A stretch of DNA of 42,910 nucleotides from Vampirovibrio sp. (GTDB lineage Bacteria > Cyanobacteriota > Vampirovibrionia > Vampirovibrionales > Vampirovibrionaceae), in the NCBI GenBank assembly GCA_027448865.1, contig DAIDMR010000082.1, positions 1 through 42,910 on the forward strand. Direction: 5' to 3'. Below are positions 17,345 through 24,546 of this stretch, piece after piece. The position numbers were made by a program, and so were the translations under genes. The notes under the pieces are model-generated. The model saw only the letters and a program-made list of their open reading frames with translations. It had not been told where the DNA came from and ran no database searches. Position 1 is the first letter of the stretch, and the number at the start of each line of letters is the position of its first letter.

Positions 17345-17860
17345 CTAACGACCCAATAGCCGCAAAAACAAATTCCCGTACCCGGTGACTGTATCCAGTT
17401 GATCATGGTCTTGACGGTTTACGTTGTAACTGTAATTGTTTGTTTTTAAATTTTGGTTGGTGTTTATGTTTTGATCAACGTACTGCCGCTGGTTCTGGTC
17501 AAGCCGCACATTTGCATCATAGGGAGGCCTGTAATTCGCCTGGGCGTTGATAACGTTTGGCTGCTGCGGGTATTGTTGTCCCTGATAACTTTGGGGTAAA
17601 GGCTGTGAGCCAGGTTGAGTTGGGTAAAGCTGGGTGAACTGGGGAGCTACTGAGGGCGCTTGTGGTTGTGATGGTTGGGCCGTCTGGACAATGGGAATAA
17701 ACTTTCCATCTTTTATAAATCCCTGTTGATGGGAGCCATCAGGCATTACGACTTCTATTACCTGTTGAGGCTTTGCCGGTAGGAGTCCATCGGCATTAAC
17801 TGGCGGGATGGTGGATGTTGAAAGTAAAAACAAGGCGGAAAAGAGGGCGATACGTTTCAT
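17345..17860 (-). CDS. Secreted Pro/Gln-rich protein of unknown function
   Basis: The 171-residue product begins with a clear signal peptide (MKRIALFSALFLLSTSTI, cleavage near PVNADG). The mature part starts with a short beta segment (QQVIEVVMPDGSHQQGFI), then becomes a low-complexity Pro-, Gln-, Tyr- and Asn-rich chain and ends NLFLRLLGR. It is probably periplasmic or released, and may be largely disordered. Its ATG overlaps the stop of the TM2 gene by 4 bases, so the two are likely translated together. No family recognised. Confidence 0.65.
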   Translation of the reverse strand: MKRIALFSALFLLSTSTIPPVNADGLLPAKPQQVIEVVMPDGSHQQGFIKDGKFIPIVQTAQPSQPQAPSVAPQFTQLYPTQPGSQPLPQSYQGQQYPQQPNVINAQANYRPPYDANVRLDQNQRQYVDQNINTNQNLKTNNYSYNVNRQDHDQLDTVTGYGNLFLRLLGR

Positions 17861-18273
17861 TTTACGATCTCCATATTTGAGAAGCTGTTTTTTATCTTGA
17901 TAGATAAATCACAGGCTATTGAGTGATTCGCTTCATCCACCTTTTTAGAGATGTCAATCATCTCAATCCAGGTTATAACTTTGAATATAAAAGCTGTAAT
18001 TACCCCAATGAAAATAAATGCCAAAAAAAGATTCATAAAACAAATAAAAATGTACAATATGCCTCTATTGCTATTCCCTAAGTAAAAATGATGAGCCCCA
18101 AGATCTCCAATAAATATACCCAAAAGCAGAGCCGCTGTTGTATTCTTTTTTCTTTTTTTGTATTCACTCAAAAAATACATCTTCTGCTGATCGTCAAAAT
18201 CTTTAACAAGCTGCATTTCGGCATAGCCAAGCTCGTTAAGCATTGACATTGTTAAATAATCATTAGAGTTCAT
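17857..18273 (-). CDS. TM2 domain membrane protein
   Basis: The 138-residue protein has a soluble N-terminal part of about 45 residues (MNELGYAEMQLVKDFDDQQ) followed by a TM2 domain: AALLLGIFIGDLGAHHFYLG, the characteristic Gly-x-HxFYLG turn, and a second and third hydrophobic stretch (ILYIFICFMNLFLAFIFIGV). TM2 proteins are small membrane proteins, several of them phage- or plasmid-borne. The DNA here is visibly more AT-rich than both host and late phage genes, a hint of separate origin. It is first in the minus-strand run, directly behind a good promoter. Confidence 0.8.
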   Translation of the reverse strand: MNSNDYLTMSMLNELGYAEMQLVKDFDDQQKMYFLSEYKKRKKNTTAALLLGIFIGDLGAHHFYLGNSNRGILYIFICFMNLFLAFIFIGVITAFIFKVITWIEMIDISKKVDEANHSIACDLSIKIKNSFSNMEIVK

Positions 18274-18323
18274 CCCGTACCCTTCTTGAAAAATTGAGTT
18301 TTTTGGTGCTAAAAAGCATGGTA

Positions 18324-18352
18324 TTGACTATAGAATTTTTGTTCGATAGTAT
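18324..18352 (+). promoter_or_regulatory. Possible plus-strand promoter facing the repressor gene
   Basis: TTGACT (18324-18329) and TAGTAT (18347-18352) are 17 bases apart on the plus strand. A transcript would run into the 3' end of the repressor gene in antisense and would carry the short frame at 18385-18546. Confidence 0.35.
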
Positions 18353-18354
18353 CA

Positions 18355-18384
18355 AGTATAGCTCAGCTGTAAAACAGGTTTCAA
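18355..18384 (-). promoter_or_regulatory. Promoter of the TM2-secreted-coiled coil-recombinase run
   Basis: On the minus strand TTGAAA (18379-18384) and TATACT (18355-18360) are 18 bases apart, about 80 bases upstream of the TM2 start codon at 18273. It would let these genes be expressed in the lysogen apart from the repressor transcript. Confidence 0.6.
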
Positions 18385-18546
18385 ATGATAAACGACGTAG
18401 GGGGCTCTGTGGACGAAACTTTAAAAGTTGCAATTGATTCATTTGATGATGCTGAGCTTATCCGTTTTATTGCTTTGGCAGAGCTTTTTTCTTTTGCTCC
18501 TCCACCTTGTCTTTCAGCACTGGATTTGCAGAATAAAGCTCTTTAA
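18385..18546 (+). CDS. Candidate 53-residue open frame antisense to the repressor 3' end
   Basis: ATG at 18385 opens a frame of 53 codons ending TAA at 18544-18546. The first 33 residues are acidic and helix-like (VDETLKVAIDSFDDAELIRF). The rest lies antisense to the repressor gene and is Pro- and Cys-rich, which is less convincing. No strong ribosome site precedes it. It may be a chance frame. Confidence 0.25.
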   Translation: MINDVGGSVDETLKVAIDSFDDAELIRFIALAELFSFAPPPCLSALDLQNKAL

Positions 18547-18802
18547 AGGCAACTTCAAAACTTTCTTTTGGGATATGTTCACTTGCCCACCAGTACGCCA
18601 ATGTGGCGTAATCCAAACCTAACGTTTCAGACTGGGAAAACTTTTTGAGTAGTTCCATTATCGTAGAGACTTTAGGATCGCGCTTTCCATTTATCCAATT
18701 GCTTACTAAGGTAGTATCAGCGCCAGTTTCCTGAGCGATCTTGTGCGGGGACGTACCCATACTTTTGCAGTACGCCTTGAACTTCTCCACAAACATATCC
18801 AT
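18467..18802 (-). CDS. XRE-family (CI-like) lysogeny repressor
   Basis: Residues about 8-60 form a helix-turn-helix of the XRE/HTH_3 type: SPHKIAQETGADTTLVSNWI, NGKRDPKVSTIMELLKKF. The C-terminal part is short and charged, without a LexA-type protease domain, so induction by self-cleavage is unlikely. The frame is open up to an ATG at 18880, but that codon lies upstream of the likely leftward transcription start. The start at 18802 (111 residues) or an ATG nearby (18796, 18811, 18820) is preferred; no ribosome site settles it. It faces away from the Arc-like gene across an inverted-repeat operator, the classic switch layout. Confidence 0.75.
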   Translation of the reverse strand: MDMFVEKFKAYCKSMGTSPHKIAQETGADTTLVSNWINGKRDPKVSTIMELLKKFSQSETLGLDYATLAYWWASEHIPKESFEVAFKELYSANPVLKDKVEEQKKKALPKQ

Positions 18803-18846
18803 AACAAGCATTGTCGTCATCACTAACAAAAAATTCAATTTCACTA

Positions 18847-18874
18847 TTGACTTGTTATAAGTAGGAACTATAAT
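18847..18874 (+). promoter_or_regulatory. Rightward early promoter (PR-like)
   Basis: TTGACT (18847-18852) and a perfect TATAAT (18869-18874) are 16 bases apart. The -35 box overlaps the left arm of the inverted repeat, so a repressor bound there would block it. Transcription would begin near 18881, upstream of the Arc-like gene. Confidence 0.7.
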
Positions 18875-18902
18875 ATTCATAAGTTGTTAGTTATAACAAG
18901 TC
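18849..18902. promoter_or_regulatory. Phage operator: 12-bp perfect inverted repeat
   Basis: GACTTGTTATAA (18849-18860) and TTATAACAAGTC (18891-18902) are exact reverse complements 30 bases apart. Each arm is nearly a palindrome by itself (ideal TTGTTATAACAA; left arm 10 of 12, right arm 11 of 12), so each may bind one repressor dimer. They cover the -35 boxes of the divergent promoters. Confidence 0.7.
18870..18899 (-). promoter_or_regulatory. Leftward promoter for the repressor
   Basis: On the minus strand TTGTTA (18894-18899) and TATTAT (18870-18875) are 18 bases apart. The -35 lies in the right arm of the inverted repeat. The predicted start near 18863 lies downstream of the longest possible repressor start codon, favouring a later one. 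Confidence 0.45.
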
Positions 18903-18915
18903 GAAAGAGCGAACA

Positions 18916-19062
18916 GTGAAACAGCCATTAACAACAGTAGCGATTTCGCCAGAGGACCTTCAGCATCTTCGGGAGATTGCGGAAGAAGAAAAACGTTCCA
19001 TGATCCAGCAAATCAGCTACTGGATTAAGCAGCATCGAGAGAACAAGCGCCAATCGGCATAG
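18916..19062 (+). CDS. Arc/MetJ-like ribbon-helix-helix microprotein
   Basis: This 48-residue protein starts at GTG 18916, with AAAGAG upstream. The strand TTVAISPEDLQHLREIAEEE and the following helix SMIQQISYWIKQH match the ribbon-helix-helix pattern of Arc-type DNA-binding dimers. It is the first gene after the rightward promoter and holds the place of cro or an Arc-type antirepressor, so it probably shuts off repressor synthesis or its own promoter. An antitoxin role was considered, but no toxin gene sits next to it. Confidence 0.7.
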   Translation: MKQPLTTVAISPEDLQHLREIAEEEKRSMIQQISYWIKQHRENKRQSA

Positions 19063-19111
19063 TTGACTCCTTTCAAAACTTAAATCAAGCAAACAAAAAA
19101 GGACTCTGAAA

Positions 19112-19279
19112 GTGACAGCACCATCGGTAAATCCAATTCAAAAAATATACGAAGAGGCCGGTTTTTGTGCCGAGGGCGCACGACGACTCGCCGGACTATT
19201 TGAAGTGGTTCAAAAGATTCGAGCCAGACGCAAACAGCAAGCCGCCTCTGAACAAAACAATTCAGAGATGCCTGGATAA
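19112..19279 (+). CDS. Small basic early protein, unknown
   Basis: The 55-residue frame starts at GTG 19112, with AGGA 7 bases upstream (AAAGGACTCTGAA). The middle is helical and Arg-rich (EGARRLAGLFEVV, then KIRARRKQQAAS). The Arg-rich patch recalls the RNA-binding motif of lambda-N-type antiterminators, but no boxA or boxB element was seen, so this is only a suggestion. It lies between the Arc-like gene and a terminator. Confidence 0.55.
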   Translation: MTAPSVNPIQKIYEEAGFCAEGARRLAGLFEVVQKIRARRKQQAASEQNNSEMPG

Positions 19280-19330
19280 ATACCAAGTAAAAGTTACATT
19301 CATTTCATACGCACCCGAAAGGTTATCACG

Positions 19331-19441
19331 ATGTTTCCAACTTATCAACAAGTTAAAAGTTTCCTTAAAGAATTGGCTTACGGCATTTTTATCACGTTAT
19401 GCCTGGCAGGCCCTTGGTTCGTTCCTGATTTAACGCCCTAA
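19331..19441 (+). CDS. 36-residue hydrophobic micro-ORF
   Basis: ATG 19331 follows AAAGG at about 8 bases. The product is MFPTYQQVKSFLKELAYG followed by a hydrophobic segment (IFITLCLAGPWFV) and a short acidic tail, so it may sit in the membrane. The frame ends 36 bases before the terminator stem. Another frame (19167-19433) overlaps it, but that one lacks a ribosome site. Confidence 0.45.
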   Translation: MFPTYQQVKSFLKELAYGIFITLCLAGPWFVPDLTP

Positions 19442-19476
19442 CTACCTCCTTAAAAATGCACTTCTTTCCAAAAACC

Positions 19477-19518
19477 CCTCAGGCTATGGCCTGGCTTTAG
19501 CCTGAGGATTTTTCTTTT
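19477..19518 (+). terminator. Rho-independent terminator in the early region
   Basis: CCTCAGGCTA (19477-19486) and TAGCCTGAGG (19498-19507) form a perfect 10-bp stem with an 11-base loop, followed by ATTTTTCTTTT. Only about 36 bases separate it from the next start codon, leaving little room for a new promoter, so regulated read-through is implied. Confidence 0.85.
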
Positions 19519-19554
19519 ACCAATTTTTGCCCATACCCAAAAAGGAATTTCCCG

Positions 19555-19818
19555 ATGTTAAACGAGCAAATCAAAGATTACGAAACCAAGTTGAAAGCGG
19601 CAAACATGCTGAAGTATGAGGCTGAAGCGCTTGCTGGGCTTATGAAAGAGATTAAATCCGGACATATCGCATCCGTTCACGTTTCCCCCGCTTTGGCCAG
19701 TCAATTTTTAGAGAGGCAAGAACATAGCATCCACTATTACACCCAGCGCGTTCTTGAGAATCAGGCCATTTTATCCGCCCTGATCAAATCCGGTGAAACC
19801 GAGAAGGTAAGCGCGTAA
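19555..19818 (+). CDS. Small helical phage protein, unknown
   Basis: The 87-residue protein starts at ATG 19555, with AAGGA 8 bases upstream. It is almost entirely helical and charged (QIKDYETKLKAANMLKYEAE; HYYTQRVLENQAILSAL), consistent with a coiled coil. No family recognised. It is the first gene of the replication operon; its stop overlaps the next start (TAATG). Confidence 0.65.
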   Translation: MLNEQIKDYETKLKAANMLKYEAEALAGLMKEIKSGHIASVHVSPALASQFLERQEHSIHYYTQRVLENQAILSALIKSGETEKVSA

Positions 19819-19955
19819 TGTCTGTGCCCGTTATGCCTGATAACAGCGGCTACTTTGACCCCGCCGATTTACCAGAACCGTTCGATCCCTTTGAGTCCGA
19901 TGACTACATCCAGTGGGTCATCCACACCGGCCAAATTCCCACAGAAACCCCATAG
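19818..19955 (+). CDS. 45-residue acidic protein, unknown
   Basis: ATG 19818 overlaps the previous stop in TAATG, suggesting translational coupling. The product is rich in Asp, Glu, Pro and Phe (GYFDPADLPEPFDPFESDDY) and ends WVIHTGQIPTETP. Small acidic phage proteins often mimic DNA or bind basic partners, but there is no direct evidence here. Confidence 0.5.
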   Translation: MSVPVMPDNSGYFDPADLPEPFDPFESDDYIQWVIHTGQIPTETP

Positions 19956-19978
19956 CCCTTAAAAGAGGAGGAATACCC

Positions 19979-20134
19979 CTGAACAAAGGAACCAGAGAGT
20001 CAGAGAGAAAAGAGTTTTCAAAGCTGGTAGTCAAACCCCTAACCGACCGAATTCAGAAGCTAGACCGGTTGGATAAAAGTCAAAAAAAGAAGGAGAAACC
20101 CGGTTATGTCACAAAGCCAACTGTGGGCCGATAA
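19979..20134 (+). CDS. Small very basic protein, possible CTG start
   Basis: A frame rich in Lys, Arg and Glu (NKGTRESERKEFSKLVVKPL; KSQKKKEKPGYVTK) follows an excellent ribosome site, AGAGGAGG. The codon at ideal spacing (7 bases) is CTG 19979, giving 51 residues; no ATG, GTG or TTG lies nearby in frame. A GTG further upstream at 19913 would overlap the previous gene. It overlaps the next gene by 29 bases. The rare start makes it uncertain, but the ribosome site argues that something is translated here. Confidence 0.45.
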   Translation: MNKGTRESERKEFSKLVVKPLTDRIQKLDRLDKSQKKKEKPGYVTKPTVGR

Positions 20135-20534
20135 GCTCCACGAAATCCAGAACCAAAAACGCCTGCTGGAAATGCAGGAAGCAGACGCAAAAACAAACTT
20201 GGCTCAGGCCATGCTGACTGAAGATGTTACGGAAACATTGGGCAGTTTTGGCCAAAAGTATCAATTGTCTCGCCCCCCGTCCCGGTACATTTTCCAATTG
20301 CCCAGGGAAGAGTTTGAGCGCTTGGGAATTCTGGACATCTGCACCCCTCCAGCGCCGGAACCCAAGCTGACCAAAGCCACTTTGGACAAGCTGCTGAAAA
20401 ATCGGGCGGTGGATGACCTGACCGTTGCGGAATGGCAAACCAAGGGGTGGTATGTGGTGGATCGGTCTGACGAAATCACCGTAAAGCAAGTGACGACCAA
20501 GTTAGAAGAGTTAAAAAGCGCCGTTGGTTTCTAG
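20106..20534 (+). CDS. Hypothetical phage protein
   Basis: The 142-residue protein has an N-terminal helix (residues 5-40, EIQNQKRLLEMQEADAKTNL) that looks like a coiled coil, then a mixed domain (RYIFQLPREEFERLGILDI) and a C-terminal helix. GAAGGAG precedes the ATG at 20106. No family recognised. The position at the start of the replication genes and the helix-then-globular layout suggest an accessory replication or recombination factor. Confidence 0.65.
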   Translation: MSQSQLWADKLHEIQNQKRLLEMQEADAKTNLAQAMLTEDVTETLGSFGQKYQLSRPPSRYIFQLPREEFERLGILDICTPPAPEPKLTKATLDKLLKNRAVDDLTVAEWQTKGWYVVDRSDEITVKQVTTKLEELKSAVGF

Positions 20535-20580
20535 CCACCGGATTTAACCAGATATCAAATTAATGAAAGGAAAACGGAAA

Positions 20581-21276
20581 ATGTCAAATTCTGTCAATCT
20601 TGAAGTCGGATTAAAAGACGGGAAAAACACCGTCAAGGCCTATATTTGCACCGCATCAGCCAGTGAAGCGGTTAGTGAGTATGACCGCTTGTTAGAGCGC
20701 TTTCAGAATGGGCCCGCTCCTACCCCCGCCAAAGGGAAAAAAGCCGATACTCAGACCGAAACTGAAGTTGAGGAAACAGAATCTCATGCACCCACTGAAA
20801 AGAACGTGGTGGAAATCAAGACCGGAACACGCGCCGCCAAAAAAATATTCGCTCAGCAAGCGGTTGAACTGAACGAAATCGCCATTGAGTGGGCCAAGCG
20901 GTTTGGGGTGGTCATTCGGGAATACAAGGATTACTCCCCGCAACAAATCGTGGAACACCTGAATTTCAAAAAGCCCATGGCCACCATGGAAATTGAGGAA
21001 TTGCAGGAGGTGATCAAGCTCATCAAGTCCACCTTGGCGCAATACTCTGTGAACAATGCCGGGGCTGGCGCTTTCCTGAAAGTCATGAACGTGATCGACG
21101 GGCTGAAAACCGGAACGCCTGAAGAGTGGGCGGAAGCCAGAGAAGCTATCTCCGGTGAAGATTGGGCTTTCCTTGGCCAGCCCGGCAATACCGACATGCT
21201 GGATTTTGCGAAGGGTCAATTGGTCAATCGTCAAAACCTTTTGCAGGCTGCTAATCTGGCCGCTGAAGCTGGCTAA
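20581..21276 (+). CDS. Hypothetical replication-module protein
   Basis: The start at ATG 20581 is preferred over ATG 20563, because AAGGA lies 9 bases before it within the longer frame. The 231-residue protein begins with a short beta domain (SVNLEVGLKDGKNTVKAYI), an acidic Pro/Thr linker (TQTETEVEETESHAPTE) and a helical C-terminal half (AIEWAKRFGVVIREYKDYSP). No motif assigned. It lies 65 bases before the Cys4 protein gene and probably acts with it. Confidence 0.65.
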   Translation: MSNSVNLEVGLKDGKNTVKAYICTASASEAVSEYDRLLERFQNGPAPTPAKGKKADTQTETEVEETESHAPTEKNVVEIKTGTRAAKKIFAQQAVELNEIAIEWAKRFGVVIREYKDYSPQQIVEHLNFKKPMATMEIEELQEVIKLIKSTLAQYSVNNAGAGAFLKVMNVIDGLKTGTPEEWAEAREAISGEDWAFLGQPGNTDMLDFAKGQLVNRQNLLQAANLAAEAG

Positions 21277-21341
21277 ACCTACCGGGAAAAACTCATCGGG
21301 AAAAACGTTATTTATTAAATTTTGAAAAGGAACCGTTAAAA

Positions 21342-22463
21342 ATGTCTGATTTTATGAACGACTTACTGGGGTTTGTGGATGCGGATCAGCTTTCCTATAC
21401 CGAGGAGGCACGGGAAGGCTTGAACCGTGGCCGCTTGATTCAGGGTAACCCGGAATTCGAAAAAGACGCGGCGTTAAACCAGACTGTGCGTTACCTGGGC
21501 GGCATCGGCTTGTCCACCGAGGGTCTTTCGGAAGAAGTAATCAAAAAAGGCACCATCGTTACTATCAATGAAAAGGACTATGTGACCTTTACGAGTTTGG
21601 AAGTGGTGGTACTGGCATCTTCCCGGATTCGCCGTTTCTATGCCGAAATTGATGGAAACCAGCGCTTAGCCTGTGGCACAAACCAGGATGGTCAAAATGC
21701 AAAAGGTTGGAGCGGATTAAGTTGCAAAATCTGCCAATATTTTACAAAAAATTTCGTGGCCGCTGGTGGCAAAAAGGACGATAGTTGCCGTGCTAATGTG
21801 GCCGCCCTGGTTTACATTCCGGCGCTGGATCATGTTGCCATCTTATCCTTCCACGGGGCCAGCTACATGGAGGCCACCGCCTGGCTTGACCAAATCGCTA
21901 AGCTGTCCCGTGCCTTTGCCCAGAAGCCAGAGGTGCAAGCGAAAAACCCAGGCTTGGCCCGTGTGAACAGTTGGTTTTTCAGAACCACATTGAGCGCTGG
22001 AAGCTTTGAAAAAGGTGATGACAATAACCAGTTCCAACGCTTGTCCTACACCAAGGCGGAACAGCCGTTCAACTGGGAATCCCTGATGAACACCCCGGGC
22101 ACCCTGAAGCGTGTAAAAGAGGTCTGGGCCGATCTGGAATCCCTGTGGAAACAGGTCTACGTTGACCACAACCCGAACGCGGTAATGGCTTTGCCAAGTG
22201 CTGAGGCCGTGGCCGCATTACCCGCGAATAGTTCAGCAACTCAGCCAATCGCAGGCTTGGTAAGTCAGGTAACTGTTCCGACTCCTCCTGTTGCTCCTGC
22301 TGAACAGGCACCGGCAAGTCCGGCCCCCGGGGTAACGGTTTCCGCTATTTCCATTGACGGTTTGGATGACGTGACCCCTGCCCCAGCTCCTGTTCCGGTC
22401 GCCCCACAACCGACCCCTGAGGCTCAGGCGTTGCAGCCTGTTACTGTCCCCATGGGCTTCTAG
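21342..22463 (+). CDS. Cys4 zinc-site protein, possible phage ssDNA-binding protein
   Basis: In this 373-residue protein, Cys111, Cys128, Cys131 and Cys149 could bind one zinc (the CKIC pair in the middle). Around them is a beta-rich core (VAALVYIPALDHVAILSFHG) with aromatic residues. The last 100 residues are a Pro/Ala-rich linker ending in a short tail (PVTVPMGF). A zinc-bearing core plus a disordered tail with a conserved end is the general plan of single-stranded DNA-binding proteins, and the next gene is a helicase. The function is inferred from plan and place, not from a recognised family. Confidence 0.55.
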   Translation: MSDFMNDLLGFVDADQLSYTEEAREGLNRGRLIQGNPEFEKDAALNQTVRYLGGIGLSTEGLSEEVIKKGTIVTINEKDYVTFTSLEVVVLASSRIRRFYAEIDGNQRLACGTNQDGQNAKGWSGLSCKICQYFTKNFVAAGGKKDDSCRANVAALVYIPALDHVAILSFHGASYMEATAWLDQIAKLSRAFAQKPEVQAKNPGLARVNSWFFRTTLSAGSFEKGDDNNQFQRLSYTKAEQPFNWESLMNTPGTLKRVKEVWADLESLWKQVYVDHNPNAVMALPSAEAVAALPANSSATQPIAGLVSQVTVPTPPVAPAEQAPASPAPGVTVSAISIDGLDDVTPAPAPVPVAPQPTPEAQALQPVTVPMGF

Positions 22464-22506
22464 TCTGACTCCGTAAAAGCCGTTAAAAAGGATACCTGTA
22501 CCCACC

Positions 22507-24540
22507 ATGGCCGTTGAAATTAACGCTCCCCCCTTTGGGGGCCACAATCCAGAAAAAGCCCCTGTTGTCCATATCGGGGTGGAACGGTTCTACTCCACGC
22601 TTCAATCTCGCCTGGCCGGGTTTGAAAAGCGGAAAGAACAGTACGAATTGACCGCCGCTATTGCCGGATGCCTGGAAAACAAAACCCACTTGGCCGCCCA
22701 GGCTCCCACCGGAACGGGTAAATCGTTCGCGGTAGGTGGGGCCATCATTGCCGCCTTTCACGGTAAGGGCAAGCGGGCCATCATTGCTACTGCAAACAAC
22801 TCTTTGTTGGAGCAATACGCCTCAAAAGATTTGCCGTTTCTCCAATCAATGTTCCCGGATATGACCTGGGCCCGGGCCAAGGGGAAAAACAATTATGCCT
22901 GCATCGATAAGGGCGAAAAGGTTTTTGGTCAACAAACCCTGTTTGACCAATCCAATGGCCTGAAGCGGTTGCGGGAGTGGTACGAAACCACACAGACCGG
23001 AGACAAAGAAGAAATCACCTTTAACGTATTGGAAATGGACTGGAACAAAATCAATGCTGATGATTCTTGCACTGGACGTAAATGCCCCTTTTATTCCGAA
23101 TGTCACTATTACCGGGCTAAATCGGAAGTACAGAAGGCTGAAATCATCGTTACGAACTTTGACTTGCTGTTGCTCGATCTGTTCAACCCTGAAATTGAGA
23201 TTTTTCCGGCGTATGACGCGCTCATTCTGGACGAGGCTCACCAGTTGGAAGAAAAAGCCATCAGCAAACTAGAACAAAGCCTGACTGAACACCAGGTTTT
23301 GGGGTACATCAACAAGGCCAAAACCGAATATGGAGTAAAAGATCCCACGTTTTTAGCGGGAATTACTGAGCCTGTGGCGGCATTGTTCCGGGCTTACCGG
23401 GGGTTGCTGGTGGCTGGAAAAGAGAAGGAAAGCATCATCCCCAGCCAGGAGTTGATTGATCTGACCGAAGATTTCCAGCGGGCCATGGGCAACCTGTCCA
23501 ATGAAATCTGGCAGTTCAAAACCGCAGAAGGCAGCCGGGAGCGTAAGGCTCAGGACAACCTGATGAGCCGTTGCGTGGGCGCGGGATTGGCTGCTATGGC
23601 CGCTGTGACCAATACGCCTAAAACGGTCTCCTGGGTGGAACAGACCAAGACAGACATCAAAGTGGTGACCTGCCCTTATATCGTGGCCGGGAACCTTTAC
23701 CAATCGTTGTTTTCCAACCCTGAAATCTCAGTAATCTGCCTTTCCGCTACATTGGGAATCAAGGGCAAAAAGCCACAGTTGACCGCTACCAATGCAGGCG
23801 TTCAGCCCGTGGCCATGTTTGACCAGTTTAGGACGCGGGTGGGTATGGTATTGGCCGGTGAGTTTGATTGCCCCAGCCCATTCAGCTATTCCCAGAATTG
23901 CGTTTTGTACATACCGACACCGCCCCCAGCCGTGGCCCAACAAAAGGGAACCCCCAAGGGCGTGGAATATCAGTTGTGGATGCAAGACCAGATTTTGCAG
24001 CTGGTGAACCTTTCCCGGGGCCGGGCCTTGATCCTGACCACATCCAATCAGGCGTTAAAGGAAATCTCTGGGTTTCTGGCCCGGGAATGCGTGTTTCCGG
24101 TCAAAGCTCAATCCCCGGAAATGCCAAACTCCAAGCTGATCGAATGGTTTAAGAGTACCGATAACGCCGTTTTGGTTGGGACTTCCAGCTTTTGGGAAGG
24201 GATTTCGATTGAGGGTGACGATCTGAAGCTGGTCATCATTGACAAGATCCCCTTTCCCAACAACCGGGAACCCATTCACCAGGCCCGGGAAAATCGCTAC
24301 CGAACCACGCCAGCATTGGTCAATAAGGCCTTTACGGATTTGAGCATTTACCCTGCTGTGATCCGTTTACTGCAAGGCTTCGGGCGGTTAATCCGAACCA
24401 AAAGTGACACCGGCGCGGTGGCCATTCTGGACCCTCGCCTGACCACGGCACATTACAAAGGAACCTTCTTGAACAGCTTCCCCAAGGCTTACCGGACAAG
24501 CCTTATCCAAGATCAGCGTTTAGTAGAAATTTTGAGGTAA
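22507..24540 (+). CDS. DinG/XPD-type DNA helicase with Fe-S site
   Basis: The 677-residue superfamily 2 helicase unwinds DNA 5' to 3' in known relatives. Walker A is APTGTGKS (residues 67-73). The DEAH box is LILDEAHQLE (about 240-249). Cys133, Cys189, Cys194 and Cys200 lie between them, where XPD/DinG enzymes hold a 4Fe-4S cluster. Motif IV-VI elements follow: LSATLG, VLVGTSSFWEGISIEGDDL, VIIDKIPF and the arginine finger QGFGRLIR. Length fits DinG. The phage probably uses it at R-loops, forks or in recombination. It lies directly upstream of two small genes and the primase. Confidence 0.93.
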   Translation: MAVEINAPPFGGHNPEKAPVVHIGVERFYSTLQSRLAGFEKRKEQYELTAAIAGCLENKTHLAAQAPTGTGKSFAVGGAIIAAFHGKGKRAIIATANNSLLEQYASKDLPFLQSMFPDMTWARAKGKNNYACIDKGEKVFGQQTLFDQSNGLKRLREWYETTQTGDKEEITFNVLEMDWNKINADDSCTGRKCPFYSECHYYRAKSEVQKAEIIVTNFDLLLLDLFNPEIEIFPAYDALILDEAHQLEEKAISKLEQSLTEHQVLGYINKAKTEYGVKDPTFLAGITEPVAALFRAYRGLLVAGKEKESIIPSQELIDLTEDFQRAMGNLSNEIWQFKTAEGSRERKAQDNLMSRCVGAGLAAMAAVTNTPKTVSWVEQTKTDIKVVTCPYIVAGNLYQSLFSNPEISVICLSATLGIKGKKPQLTATNAGVQPVAMFDQFRTRVGMVLAGEFDCPSPFSYSQNCVLYIPTPPPAVAQQKGTPKGVEYQLWMQDQILQLVNLSRGRALILTTSNQALKEISGFLARECVFPVKAQSPEMPNSKLIEWFKSTDNAVLVGTSSFWEGISIEGDDLKLVIIDKIPFPNNREPIHQARENRYRTTPALVNKAFTDLSIYPAVIRLLQGFGRLIRTKSDTGAVAILDPRLTTAHYKGTFLNSFPKAYRTSLIQDQRLVEILR

Positions 24541-24546
24541 TTTCCC

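Noticed and set aside
18916-19279. Toxin-antitoxin pair (Arc-like antitoxin plus downstream toxin)
   Set aside because: The second gene is a 55-residue basic protein without toxin features, and the place next to the repressor fits a phage switch better.
19167-19433. 88-codon plus-strand frame
   Set aside because: It overlaps two smaller frames that have ribosome sites; its GTG start has none.
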